Below are positions 32,901-41,279 of a stretch of 43,669 nt of DNA, one piece after another (the first letter of the stretch is position 1; each line of letters begins with the position of its first letter). This DNA is from Phoronis australis. Taxonomy: Eukaryota; Phoronida; Phoronidae. The notes under the pieces are model-generated. The model had not been told where the DNA came from. It saw only the letters and a program-made list of their open reading frames with translations, and made no database searches. Location of the stretch: contig NMRA01000622.1 of the NCBI GenBank assembly GCA_002633005.1, forward strand, positions 100,856 through 144,524, read 5' to 3'. The position numbers and the translations under genes are program-made.

Positions 32901-35900
32901 CATCGAATGAGCTTGGACTGGTTAATTATTTTGGAACCTGTTATATTGACGTATACTTAAATTACCGGATTTTTACCAGTTGGTTACTAATTACGACGTG
33001 ACTATCTCGATCATTTTTGGACTGACGTAGTTTTCTTCCAGATATGACAGTACAGTTAGACTGGTAGGTCAGATTTGACGACAGTTTTGGGGTAGACATT
33101 ACTGTAGTAGCTTTAGTGAATCTAATTTCCTTGGATTTGCGAACATGTGGGAATGAGAAAAGCCCATTAGATGCCGTTTCCTTCAAAATAGCGCTCCCCT
33201 CCCTCGTGTATAGCATTGTTGTATTTCTGCGTAGCGACTGAGAAATCTGCTGCAATTTCAGGTAGCCCTCAAACAACCCAGCACTGGGAAAAAAGAAGTT
33301 ACGTTGCAGTACTTATGGACCACATGACTAGCACTAGGAGGGTAGTGGTGGTTCTGGGCTGAAAACAGTCAACACTGCGTTTTTGTCACCCTTTCGGAAC
33401 CTCGCTTCCTTTTTCGGTAAAAATGAAAGAGCCAAGTGTACGCGACAGAATAAAGTTTCTGAAGTCATGCGTTGTGGTATTAGTGCAAAATCGCTCACAA
33501 CTTTTTATTTTGTGGGTAGAGTTTTCAACAGTGTGAAAAGCTGAGTCCAGCGATATCATGTGATCCAGTGACATGTGATCCAGTGATGTGTGGTCCATTG
33601 AGGTGTGCAATGCTTGAAAGAACCCGATTAGAACTGCGCAGTGCCTGCAAACGTCCGCAGGATATGACGTAGTACACGCAGTACTTTCAAGCGTTATTGT
33701 AAAGGAGCCGCACAGAGACGATTTTGTCACAGAGTTGTGACTACACTCTACAACGCTTTACGAAAACCAAACAAAAAAACCCGACTCCTTATATTCTAAG
33801 TCTATCCAAAATATATTGTACTTTATATTATCAGACCAAAAATACCAATTTCTGGTATCCCATTTTGATGCCCTTGCTCAATCCCAGCTGACACACCACA
33901 CTTTGTATCAAAACTGTGAAAAAGCGACCCACATTTATGCCAGAAACTTGTATCTCGTCTTGGAGACACGAACCCGCTATCCTCAAATCATTGACTAACC
34001 CCTGGTGAGACTGGGGGAGGGAGAGTGGCGGTTTCAAAGCCTCGCTGCCAAAGATTGTGCCGGTGCCAGTCACCATGAAACAACTCCTACGTTAAAGTTT
34101 GATGTTTTGATATCCCAACGCCTAAGCGAGCTAAAGTCGTAATGTGACCAACCCGTCCTTATTGATCACAAATGAACGCGTGTGGCTTAGCCGCGCAGCT
34201 AAGGAATACCAATTCGCTAATTTCTCTTACAAATCATCGATTTTAAAAATTCGAAGACGGCTTAAATTCACTTTTCAGTTTTAAAAACAATCACTTTTGT
34301 CGTTTGCGTAAGATTTGCAATGACGTGGTTCCTCGATATGAACTAAAGTTGCTGTTGCCACTTTTCCTGCTCTCGAGGATGTAAAGCAACGTGACGGAAT
34401 AAAGACGACTTTTGTTCCTTAAACGGTTCTTGCACTTCGGTGCAAGTGAATAAAGTTCATCTTTGGTCTCCTTGGGCAGGAAATGACCGATAAGTGAAGC
34501 ACAATTTATGAGCCACTGTTTACACAGATTATTGACATCTGACATATACTAGATAAGCTTACTATGTATAGACGTGTAAACGTGCCTGGGAAGAATGCCC
34601 TTTTGCGGAGGTAAAACGCGTCATAGCATTCAAACAAAACCAGCTCCATTAATCTGCAATCTCTAGGGGCCGAATCGATGTGGTTTTGTTGGTAAAGACT
34701 TCAAATAGCAATTCTTGGATTACTGACAACTTGAACATTTTTTTAATCACATTTAATCAAGATAAAATGTGCGAAAGTAGCGCTCCCTTCCTGGAAATGC
34801 CTTTCTCATATTTGATAACATTTACCTGAATCGTTGGCATCTTCTCCAATTGAATATATGACTCCAGCTGGTTCGTGTCCTACATGAGTCAAGTAAAGTA
34901 AGTAGGTTAGTCCATTTTAAATATGCACTTAAAGAAAACAGATGATGGTTAACTTTTTTGACAATCCAGCACAAGCATAAGCTGTGTCCAAATTTCGGCT
35001 TGACACTGGGAACTGAAGTTAAGTCGGCTTTCCTCGCGGACACTTTCGACGAATCAGTGCTAAGTGATCCGATGTCTTTCCAACAGCCGGGAATGATTGC
35101 ATTTACCAAAAATATCTATACTTTTTGTTATATGAATAACTGTTGGATGGAATGTAGCTTTCAACTGAGATTTTAAGAAAAATCGACCAAATTAAAGGAT
35201 AATTTTTAGTTGTGGTTATCTGTTCTGATGTGCTGAAAAATGGTCATTTCTAAAACGCAAATGAGGCTATTCTCACAGTCGCTCTTTTTAATCCTTCAAC
35301 CGGCAATTCGGTGACTAGCCGGTCGATTGATGTTATGTACCGATCCAGGGTATACATGTAAGTGGCATAAAATGATCACAAGATACAGGGTTAAGGTTAA
35401 CGTTCAGTAAGTGACCTGGATCCTCAGATATGACTACTCACCAAAAACCAGAGGCCAGGAGAGGCCGGGAATATTGGCCAAGGGGAACTTATTATCACCT
35501 CCTAGCGAAAAAAAGCCATCTTGAAGGTGAAGGTCAGAATGACAAAGGCCCGAGAAAAGAATCTGTAATAAAGTGCATGTTATATAAGTGAATTTCGCCT
35601 CTATTGTCCTGTTAGGTCGTGCTAAGATTTTTGCTTCTTTATGTGTATTTGGCTACTAGAGCTCGGGTGAAAGTAGCATGCCAGCAATACATTCTTTGAA
35701 CCTTGTGGAAGTAACGTGTTGTTCTTTGGGACCGGTGAAAGTGATTTGTTGTTCTTTGAGCCTAGCAGAGGTAACAGTCGTCTTGTCGCTAGCATTATCC
35801 TGCTTATGCAATTTTATTCATTTGTTGTTTTACGTAAATAGAACAGCTGAGGTATATATTGTCATTTTAATTCCTTTATAAACGAATGATAGAAATGTTA

Positions 35901-36173
35901 AAGATATCTCTGTCGATAAGACTGAAGAAATAGTGCCTCAGTCACTGAGGCCGATCGGCATGTACTGCTACAGTTACGAAACGCGACTAGTAATATTGCG
36001 TTTACTCACTTTAAGTTTTGAAAAAGCAGAAAATGGCACCTTTTCAGAATCATAAGACGCTTTCAGATTACCTTAACGACCACACCTTTGGGTGGTGGAT
36101 CCGGGATTGGTTTTTCTACTATAACAAGCGGTGCGCCGGGACCCGCACATTCTGCCCTTCTCATCACCTCCAT
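26888..36173 (-). CDS. Zinc-dependent alcohol dehydrogenase, MDR superfamily (complete, 10 exons, 372 aa)
   Basis: Ten exons join with matching phases into a 372-residue medium-chain zinc dehydrogenase, probably cytosolic, oxidising an alcohol to an aldehyde or ketone with NAD+. Catalytic zinc ligands are Cys41 (in GLCHSD), His76-Glu77 (in GHEPAG) and probably Cys166 (in SACSGLTAF). Structural zinc ligands are Cys108, 111, 114 and 122 in the spacing C-x2-C-x2-C-x7-C. The Rossmann motif GAGGLG is at 198-203, and Asp224 ends the second strand, favouring NAD(H) over NADP(H). The length is normal for the family. Exons are 36072-36173, 35442-35562, 34826-34879, 31624-31753, 31335-31495, 30653-30762, 29811-29874, 28970-29085, 27287-27436 and 26888-26998, 1119 nt in total. 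I see no closer match to a named vertebrate ADH class, so the substrate stays open. All key residues are present, so the gene looks functional. Confidence 0.92.
27287..27436 (-). CDS. ADH exon 9
   Basis: 50 codons, phase 0 at both ends: GGSLVNIGLFGGSFTVQCPP, then the V.GR.VGT motif and DLKGVTDVVFKQK. The donor is AAAAG/GTATTG. An earlier GTAACA after DLKG would delete a helix present in the family, so the later donor is preferred. Confidence 0.88.
27670..28440. repeat. ~280-bp tandem repeat, three diverged units (ADH intron 8)
   Basis: Units begin near 27664, 27953 and 28235. Units 1 and 2 share TTTTACC.TC.TTTCAGG.ATT and CTGTGGA..CA.C..CTG. Units 2 and 3 share ATCTGCGAACAGTAACTTGG and GGCTACGGACTTCTG or TTTTG variants. 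Confidence 0.6.
28970..29085 (-). CDS. ADH exon 8
   Basis: A 116-nt exon giving (E)DDKTLIERTKNQIGGVDSAI, then DFVGNGTSNTRCLGVLRK; donor GTAAGT. The acceptor at ACGACAG (29086-29087) was chosen because it restores phase and gives the usual spacing to the IDFVG motif. An upstream AG near 29149 is also in phase but would insert about 20 unfamiliar residues. Confidence 0.82.
29320..29770 (+). repeat. ~35-bp minisatellite filling ADH intron 7
   Basis: About a dozen units of type GTACCATTCTACCCGTACAA plus GACACTGTCACTAAT, with frequent point changes. It occupies over half of the intron between exons 8 and 7. Confidence 0.8.
29811..29874 (-). CDS. ADH exon 7
   Basis: A 64-nt exon of DEKLKIAKEAGADDTIIWSP plus S, phase 0 to phase 1, between a TTGAAG acceptor and a GTGAGT donor. 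The DEKL..A.E.GAD pattern is standard for zinc dehydrogenases. Confidence 0.88.
30653..30762 (-). CDS. ADH exon 6 (Rossmann GxGGxG)
   Basis: A 110-nt exon coding residues 191-226, NVTLLIVGAGGLGNWAIKLA through RVVVADIS. It contains the dinucleotide-binding glycine loop and the Asp at the end of the second strand. Acceptor TTCCAG, donor GTAATG. Confidence 0.92.
31335..31495 (-). CDS. ADH exon 5
   Basis: A 161-nt exon coding residues 137-189, FSTHMSVPLAKYAVKAPDGI and onward, including SACSGLTAFNAV. Cys166 is at the usual place of the third catalytic zinc ligand. The donor is GTAAGT; intron 4 is only 128 bp. Confidence 0.92.
31624..31753 (-). CDS. ADH exon 4 (structural zinc lobe)
   Basis: A 130-nt exon from a CTCCAG acceptor to a GTACGT donor. 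It encodes LSVGDRVVVYPWVSCMECEE, then CLSDNSPMC and MKFLGGARPGG. All four structural-zinc cysteines (108, 111, 114, 122) lie here. Confidence 0.92.
31980..32607. mobile_element. Foldback-type element with long terminal inverted repeats
   Basis: Left end AGCGCCAATTAAAGGGTTCG (31980) matches the reverse complement of the right end (AGCGCCAAATGGTTCTTAAA, read back from 32607). Inward, GGCTTAATCTAAGCGTACTT and TTAGTTCTTAAACGATCAGT match the other arm in the same order to about 32130 and 32480, so the arms are about 130-150 bp. The right arm also has three 21-bp units of CGTTGATTAAG. No ORF. It lies in ADH intron 3. Confidence 0.7.
32141..32400 (+). mobile_element. hAT-like MITE family, copy 3 (nested)
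   Basis: Starts CAGTGCCACCGTCTC at 32141 and carries the perfect-arm palindrome CAGTTGCC..GGCAACTG at 32345-32366, in the order seen in copies 1 and 2. The right end is unclear. It sits between the arms of the 31980-32607 foldback element. Confidence 0.6.
32620..32720 (-). repeat. C-rich dispersed repeat (family B), truncated copy 3
   Basis: On the minus strand GCCCCCCCACCCCCATTGGC, then CCGCCTCAGAGAAACACAAA and CTCCGAAAAAAGCAGAAA, ending GGTTGGGTGCGGGC. The middle of the family consensus is missing. Confidence 0.5.
32730..34820. other. ADH intron 3 remainder, no supported gene
   Basis: Minus-strand frames at 32962-33276 (104 codons), 33386-33730 (114) and 34291-34545 (84) are the longest here. 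None shows a known motif, and 33386-33730 is partly a short repeat (GTGATCCAGTGACAT type, 33552-33600). They could be remnants of an intronless insertion but are left uncalled. Confidence 0.3.
34826..34879 (-). CDS. ADH exon 3 (GHE motif)
   Basis: A 54-nt exon of (G)HEPAGVIYSIGEDANDS(G), phase 1 at both ends, with a GTAAAT donor. It carries the catalytic zinc His76 and its Glu77 neighbour. It is too short for an ORF scan and was found by reading for the expected GHE motif. Confidence 0.9.
35442..35562 (-). CDS. ADH exon 2 (catalytic Cys, GLCHSD)
   Basis: Starts after TTTATTACAG and ends one base into a Gly codon before GTGAGT. It encodes ILFSGLCHSDLHLQDGFFSL and continues to WPLVF. It contains the first catalytic zinc ligand, Cys41. 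Confidence 0.92.
35660..35780 (+). repeat. ~38-bp imperfect tandem (ADH intron 1)
   Basis: Three loose units around TTGTTCTTTGAGCC and GAAGTAAC-like text. Too diverged to define a consensus. Confidence 0.4.
36072..36173 (-). CDS. ADH exon 1
   Basis: 34 codons beginning MEVMRRAECAGPGAPLVIVE and ending VVVK, before a GTAATC donor. The start at 36173 (or the second ATG at 36164) fits the usual MDR N-terminus. A more distal in-frame ATG at 36281 would add a basic, unfamiliar 36-residue leader that overlaps an inverted-repeat arm. Confidence 0.82.
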
Positions 36174-36193
36174 GATCGACTCGTGTGTGCTTG

Positions 36194-36597
36194 CTGTGCA
36201 CGAACTTAAAATCTTGCTTAATCTCAAGATCGCGAATGCGTGAACGTGGAATACACGAGTAAACTTTACAAGTTCATTCAAATAATCACGTTGACTTTGA
36301 TAAAAATGTGCACGGCACTAAATCCAATTACATGTTTATAAAATAACGTAGATTTTAATCAATCTTTTTCAACTATTCAGGCAATCGTTTTCATCAAACA
36401 ATATTTGATTTAACCATTCACATTCCTCCGATTCCTTGGCACAACATACAGTAAAGGAGAGATTGGGTGATGATGAAGCCAATAATTACAAAAATTCTTG
36501 ACACTGAACAAAAACGCGATTGCCCAAATGAATATTCAAGTCCAAGTTCACGCACACCCGATCTTGAGATTAAGCATGATTACAAGTTCACGCACAG
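36194..36597. repeat. 56-bp inverted repeat upstream of ADH (arms 36194-36249 and 36542-36597)
   Basis: The arms match at 47 of 56 positions with an uninterrupted 18-bp core (TGCTTAATCTCAAGATCG on one strand). Each arm is bounded by CGTGAAC/GTTCACG words. Spacer 292 bp. The inner arm ends 21 bp upstream of the ADH start codon, so it lies in the promoter or 5' UTR. It could be a small MITE or a regulatory foldback. Confidence 0.75.
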
Positions 36598-36599
36598 AA

Positions 36600-39420
36600 T
36601 ATGCCTATGCGCAAATAAAATTTGGACAAGTATCGGCACTGATCTCAGGTGGCGCTGTCTTGGATACTAGGACATTTCTCATTGGGTTGTTCCATGCTGT
36701 CCACACATCACTGTAATTACCACCCTTCCAGTCGCTATATGCCGAAAACTATGAACAAAATGATTATCTACGCGTTTTCAACTGCGTGAAGATTATGCAT
36801 GCAGCAAAATTGTTTAAATCTCGAGCCATCCTAACAAAATTGGCTCGGCCGGAGCCCCCTCAATGATAGACCTGACTACAGGAGTTAATGAACGTGAATT
36901 TTATCTGTACTATATCATGTATTATTCTTTTTTATCATTTTTGCTTCATACATGTACGGCCATGATGAAAGTTCGAGATAGAGATCGACGAATGTTAACG
37001 ATTTGGCCCCTGCCAATACAGTACCAATTCACGTGGTGACTTCCTCGATATTCTGAATTCTGCTACTGGCCTTAAGAGGGAGCCCATGTCTATTTAGACG
37101 TAGTCTCTCATCGTAATGTTTCTGTGTTGAGTATCATTGGCATCAGTGAAGCATGAGTATCTTCATCTTACACTAGATTCTCCAGCTTATAACTGCGTAC
37201 TCCACTCTGGTAGCGATTGTCTGGACTGGTATTCATATAAAGTAGCTGTTTTTATACTATTTCCGTAGAGCTTAGGACTAAGACCACAGTACCAGTGGTT
37301 GATTTTGATCTTATCACTGGCCTGGGTCAATCAAAGCCCTTGTTTGCACAGATGTCTATGACACCTGAAAAAAGACATCACTGACAGAAAGTACACTCTA
37401 TGCGGTTTCTCAAAAATGAGGAAATTCAACAAAGCCATGTCCTTTTATCTTGCTACACTCACCGTGAAAAAATTTTGAGATGCCAAAATGACCAAAAAAG
37501 TGCTATTCTAGCCATATTTTACCTAAAATCACAAATTCACAAATGCCCCGCTGCAAGAAAAGAGACCATCATCCGAATTCTCTATTACTCTAGATTCCAG
37601 AAATTTAGGATAAAACATGTCATTACCGGCCAGATTTTTTACAATTTCCACTTGTCTGGAGGGTACCTGGATTCGCGCCAAGAATTCAAGATTCAACACG
37701 GATGTGCTCTCAGAATGGTGGCACTTACCGTATCATAGTAGACAAGAGCACAGTCCAAATTTCTGAACTCAATTTACTCAAAACAACTTCAATGAGCTAT
37801 TGAATACCATTTGTGGCAATCTCTGCCCGTTTAGTCCACAAAACTGCAGCCAAACCCGACCCACCCCATTTCATTAATTTTTCGGGGGAGCTACAAGGGC
37901 CTGTACCGTGTTCATAGACCTTGCACCCTCTCGTAAACTGGAAGCAATTTTAACGAGAACTCTCGCGTGTCAAGCAAATGCTCATCGACAACGGGCATTC
38001 TAATGCATTAATCGAATATTAAAGAATATCTGAAAATTTTCCAGTGAAGTTAATGCACGGTCAACAGGTGGCTCTAGTCAGAAGTTGTTTTATTTTATTC
38101 AGGTGCTTTCTTGTAAGGTACACTCACGAAAAGGCTGTTCTAAAAATTATTTATGACGATACCAACCTTAAAGTGCCCACTAACTATGTTGAACTTATTG
38201 TCTAATATAAGGACTCCAAAACACGACTTACGATGATATGTTTAACAGTCCTCGTGGTAAGGTTCGTACACTGAGCAAGACTAACGTGGTATATGAATTT
38301 TCTTGCCCTCGACCACGCCTGCGAATGTGTTCGTCTCAATAATTAACTTGAATGCCGTACTATTGGACATACTCAATGTACTCTGTCCCTTAGATTGTCT
38401 ATACATGTACGTCTTCAGAATGGAGCCCTAAATACCATTTTAAGTCCAAGCACGGTAAACTCACTCTTTTGATGTTTGAGCAACACACGCGAATTCTTTA
38501 TATTGAACGCGATAAACATCCCCTCCAATCGTTGAAGTCAATTGTAATCAAATTCCAGTCCCCTGTAATCAATTAGCAGGACATTGGATTTTTACGCGTT
38601 TTGCACTTTTTCAGGTTTACTGGTCGGAAGTACTTGTCATTGTGGGGTGTGATCGAGTCCTGATATCTATGATGTTTTCGTCGTGAGTGATCACTCCTTT
38701 GTGGATCTTACCTGAAGATGTACATGTTGTATCATGAGAGACGAAGTACGAATCATTCTATATTTTCTCGTCATGTGAATTGAATAGAAAGGCTGCAATA
38801 TTTACTTTTTGTTAGCTAATGAAGATTATGATTCATTCAGCCGTCCATGTATCTGGTTCCCGCAACATAAAGTTTTAACTACATGTAGGATATAAGTCCG
38901 GCTGAAATGTTCATAATTAGTCAGTTGACTTTTTGTGGTTTCCTCACTTCCACGAGCGTGGGTCAACTTTGACACGACAACTTTATTAATGCATATTCCT
39001 ATGTTGTTTGAAATGACAAAAATTTCAGTTCTTAATATGCAAGAACCAGCATGAGTTCAGCTTTCTTATTCGCGTTGAAGGGACAGTAAAATATATTATG
39101 AATTAAATTTACTATTAACGGGTGTCTATAAATGCTGTGCAGAGGCGTGTTTTGAAAGGTTTGGTGGAATTATTCAGAGTTGCGGAAAGTCAAGATCTAA
39201 GTTTAATTTTTTCTGAACGTGGAATTTCGAATGTTGTGGATACAGCTGGTTGATATTTCAGTGATAAAGTTATTGATTTGTGTCCTAAGTTCTTTCTTGT
39301 CAAATCGGAATTCATTGTGATTGATTGTTATACCTTCATCTTATTTCGATAAAATAGTCCACATAGCTATTGCTAATTAAATCAAGTAGATGCTGGAATG
39401 CCGAGCAGTTACCGAGGGAG
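36600..39420. other. Intergenic, no confident gene
   Basis: The longest frame is 37400-37738 (plus, 112 codons), Lys/Ile/Phe-rich with no recognised motif. Splice-like signals at 37462-37550 (minus) and 38212-38257 (plus) bound only very short open pieces. Confidence 0.4.
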
Positions 39421-39440
39421 AGAAATACAAAATTGTAAGA

Positions 39441-39535
39441 GTAGTAAAATAAAACTTCGAGCGTCGGTATCAAAATATAATTATATTTTAATTTTAGAAC
39501 CGACGCTCCTCGTTTTACTTATACTAGTTTTACTA
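39441..39535. other. Long hairpin (inverted repeat)
   Basis: GAGCGTCGGT (39459-39468) pairs with ACCGACGCTC (39499-39508). The loop side holds the perfect palindrome AAAATATAATTATATTTT (39472-39489), and outer AGTAAAA / TTTTACT words extend the stem. The plus frame 39398-39694 that runs through it is not convincing as protein. Confidence 0.6.
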
Positions 39536-40090
39536 TTTTATATAGCTATTGCTGGTTTTGTAGTTTTTTCTGAAAGAAGCAGAACGTGGTATGCAATAGT
39601 CTGTCAGTGTTACGATTTTAGGTCAGGTGGCGCTACTATTCGTTTGTACTTGGACGTGTTGCTTATGTTGTTCATAAATTGTAGAAACATGTAATGACGT
39701 CCATAGTGCAGCTGGTAGTGCTTGTGAGATAATAATATGAGGGACACAAGACCATCAATTTATTATTATACAATTTGGGCAGATTGTGAAGTAATAAATT
39801 CACCGGTTGTCAATATTTCCGAGTCAAGTCAGGTTGATCTCGTGTTCCGCGAACAGAACATCATCCGCATAGAGTAATATAGTTACCAAAAATTATCAGA
39901 GTGGGTGGTTTTATAAATCTCCAGTCAATACTTAAACGTTGTTCATGGAATTTGATCCTTGGTAGCGCCAAGGTAGCCAACATCGCATCGTGTGTGTGAG
40001 TAGGGATTGCTATTTGGTTTATGGTTTGGCGAGCAGACCTCGGTGGGCGTGGGCTGGCGACGACAGGGGGAAGGAGCTAAATGTTGTATA

Positions 40091-40240
40091 GGCGGATCCA
40101 GAGGGGTGGGCTTAGGGCGTCCGGAACCCTTTGTTCCTTGATTTTAGTGATATAAAATCTAAAATTTTCAAATTGTTGACTTAGACCCCCTTTTAAAAAA
40201 TCCTTGATCTGACCCCCCTTTTAAAAAATCCTGGATCCGC
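40091..40240. mobile_element. 150-bp MITE with perfect 10-bp terminal inverted repeats
   Basis: GCGGATCCAG at 40092-40101 and CTGGATCCGC at 40231-40240 are perfect inverted ends. TA flanks both sides (40089-40090 and 40241-40242), read as the target site. The inner right half contains a short direct repeat CCCCCTTTTAAAAAATCCT. Non-coding. Confidence 0.7.
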
Positions 40241-40984
40241 TACCGTGTTGGAAATTGGTTGTTGACTTGGTGATAATAAGGGGCACGGTTGCGCAACTTG
40301 TGATGACCTGGTTAAGGGGGTAAAATTGTGAAGTGGTGATGACCTTTCATTTCCAAAACTTTGCCTCAAGTTAAATGTTCAATTATATAGTTTAATGTTT
40401 AATGCACGTGAACGTCAACCGCTTCCAAAAGGACAAGTCAAGATTCCAACCTCATTATTATACTTTTGCATGTTTCAGAAATTCACTCCTCTACGTGCCC
40501 ATTGGCGTAGCCGGTCAGCTACAAGTTACCGAATGGTAGTTACGCCATCTAAAGTGATAAAAATAGAAATTCTGTCACCACGTATAACTACGACGCAGAC
40601 ACAAAGCTTTAAGTTCTCTGTGAAATGCTTTGTCGTCTAGAGCAAAATCGATAACATCACTGAGCTAAGTCTATTTGATCATCAGCAAGGCTGCCAGCAT
40701 ATTTGTGAACTCCCCTAATATGTATTTAATCACATGCATGCGCTAACCAGGATGTGATTTTCGACAACCGAGCACGTCATCAATAGCTCGCAGACCTGGT
40801 GTGACAATCAGCCACCAACGTTTCCACCGTAGAACATAGGTGAGCACATTTATTAGATAACTTTAGCTGCTCATGAACACAAAGCAGTGTTTCAATGACA
40901 TTACTTGGAATTGTTTTTATGCCGTCAATTTTTTATCCATATGGCAGCAACCTCACTCGTGATTTGTCATTTATCCAACTAGAT

Positions 40985-40993
40985 TTATATAAC
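40985..40993 (+). promoter_or_regulatory. TATA-like box upstream of the MCFD2-like gene
   Basis: TTTATATAA lies about 150 bp upstream of the first ATG (41143). Plausible as a core promoter, but other AT-rich matches are expected by chance. Confidence 0.25.
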
Positions 40994-41142
40994 CTTGAGC
41001 TGATCGGATGTCCGTGATTCGAAGTTTCTCTGAGATATCCATTGCTGTGGATTCTTCACAAGACAGTTTGCTTAATGGCTATGTTGAAAATTTACACGAA
41101 ATGCTTTTACTGAACGGATAGCGTTCATATTTTCTCTAGACA

Positions 41143-41279
41143 ATGTGTTGGTCGATGCGGCGCTGCTGCCTTATAATCGCATGTCTCTGCATCCACGGTG
41201 CGACAGGTCACGGAGCGCATAAAATGTCTGAAGGTGTGAAAAACAAATTGAGCGACGACGCTCTTATCCACGATCAAGA
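41143..41279 (+). CDS. MCFD2-like exon 1 (signal peptide)
   Basis: Two in-frame ATGs compete. The one at 41143 (MCWSMRRCCLIIACLCIHGA) has A at -3; the one at 41155 (MRRCCLIIACLCIHGA) has a poorer context. Both give a signal peptide, and an in-frame TAG lies just upstream. A later ATG at 41224 would lose the signal peptide. The exon ends CAA GA before GTGAGT. Confidence 0.8.

Noticed and set aside
32962-33730. Minus-strand ORFs of 104 and 114 codons in ADH intron 3
   Set aside because: No recognised domain or splice logic; one contains a short DNA repeat (DHMSLDHMISLD) that explains its regularity.
37400-37738. 112-codon plus-strand ORF
   Set aside because: Biased Lys/Ile/Phe composition typical of AT-rich chance frames, with no motif or flanking exon signals.
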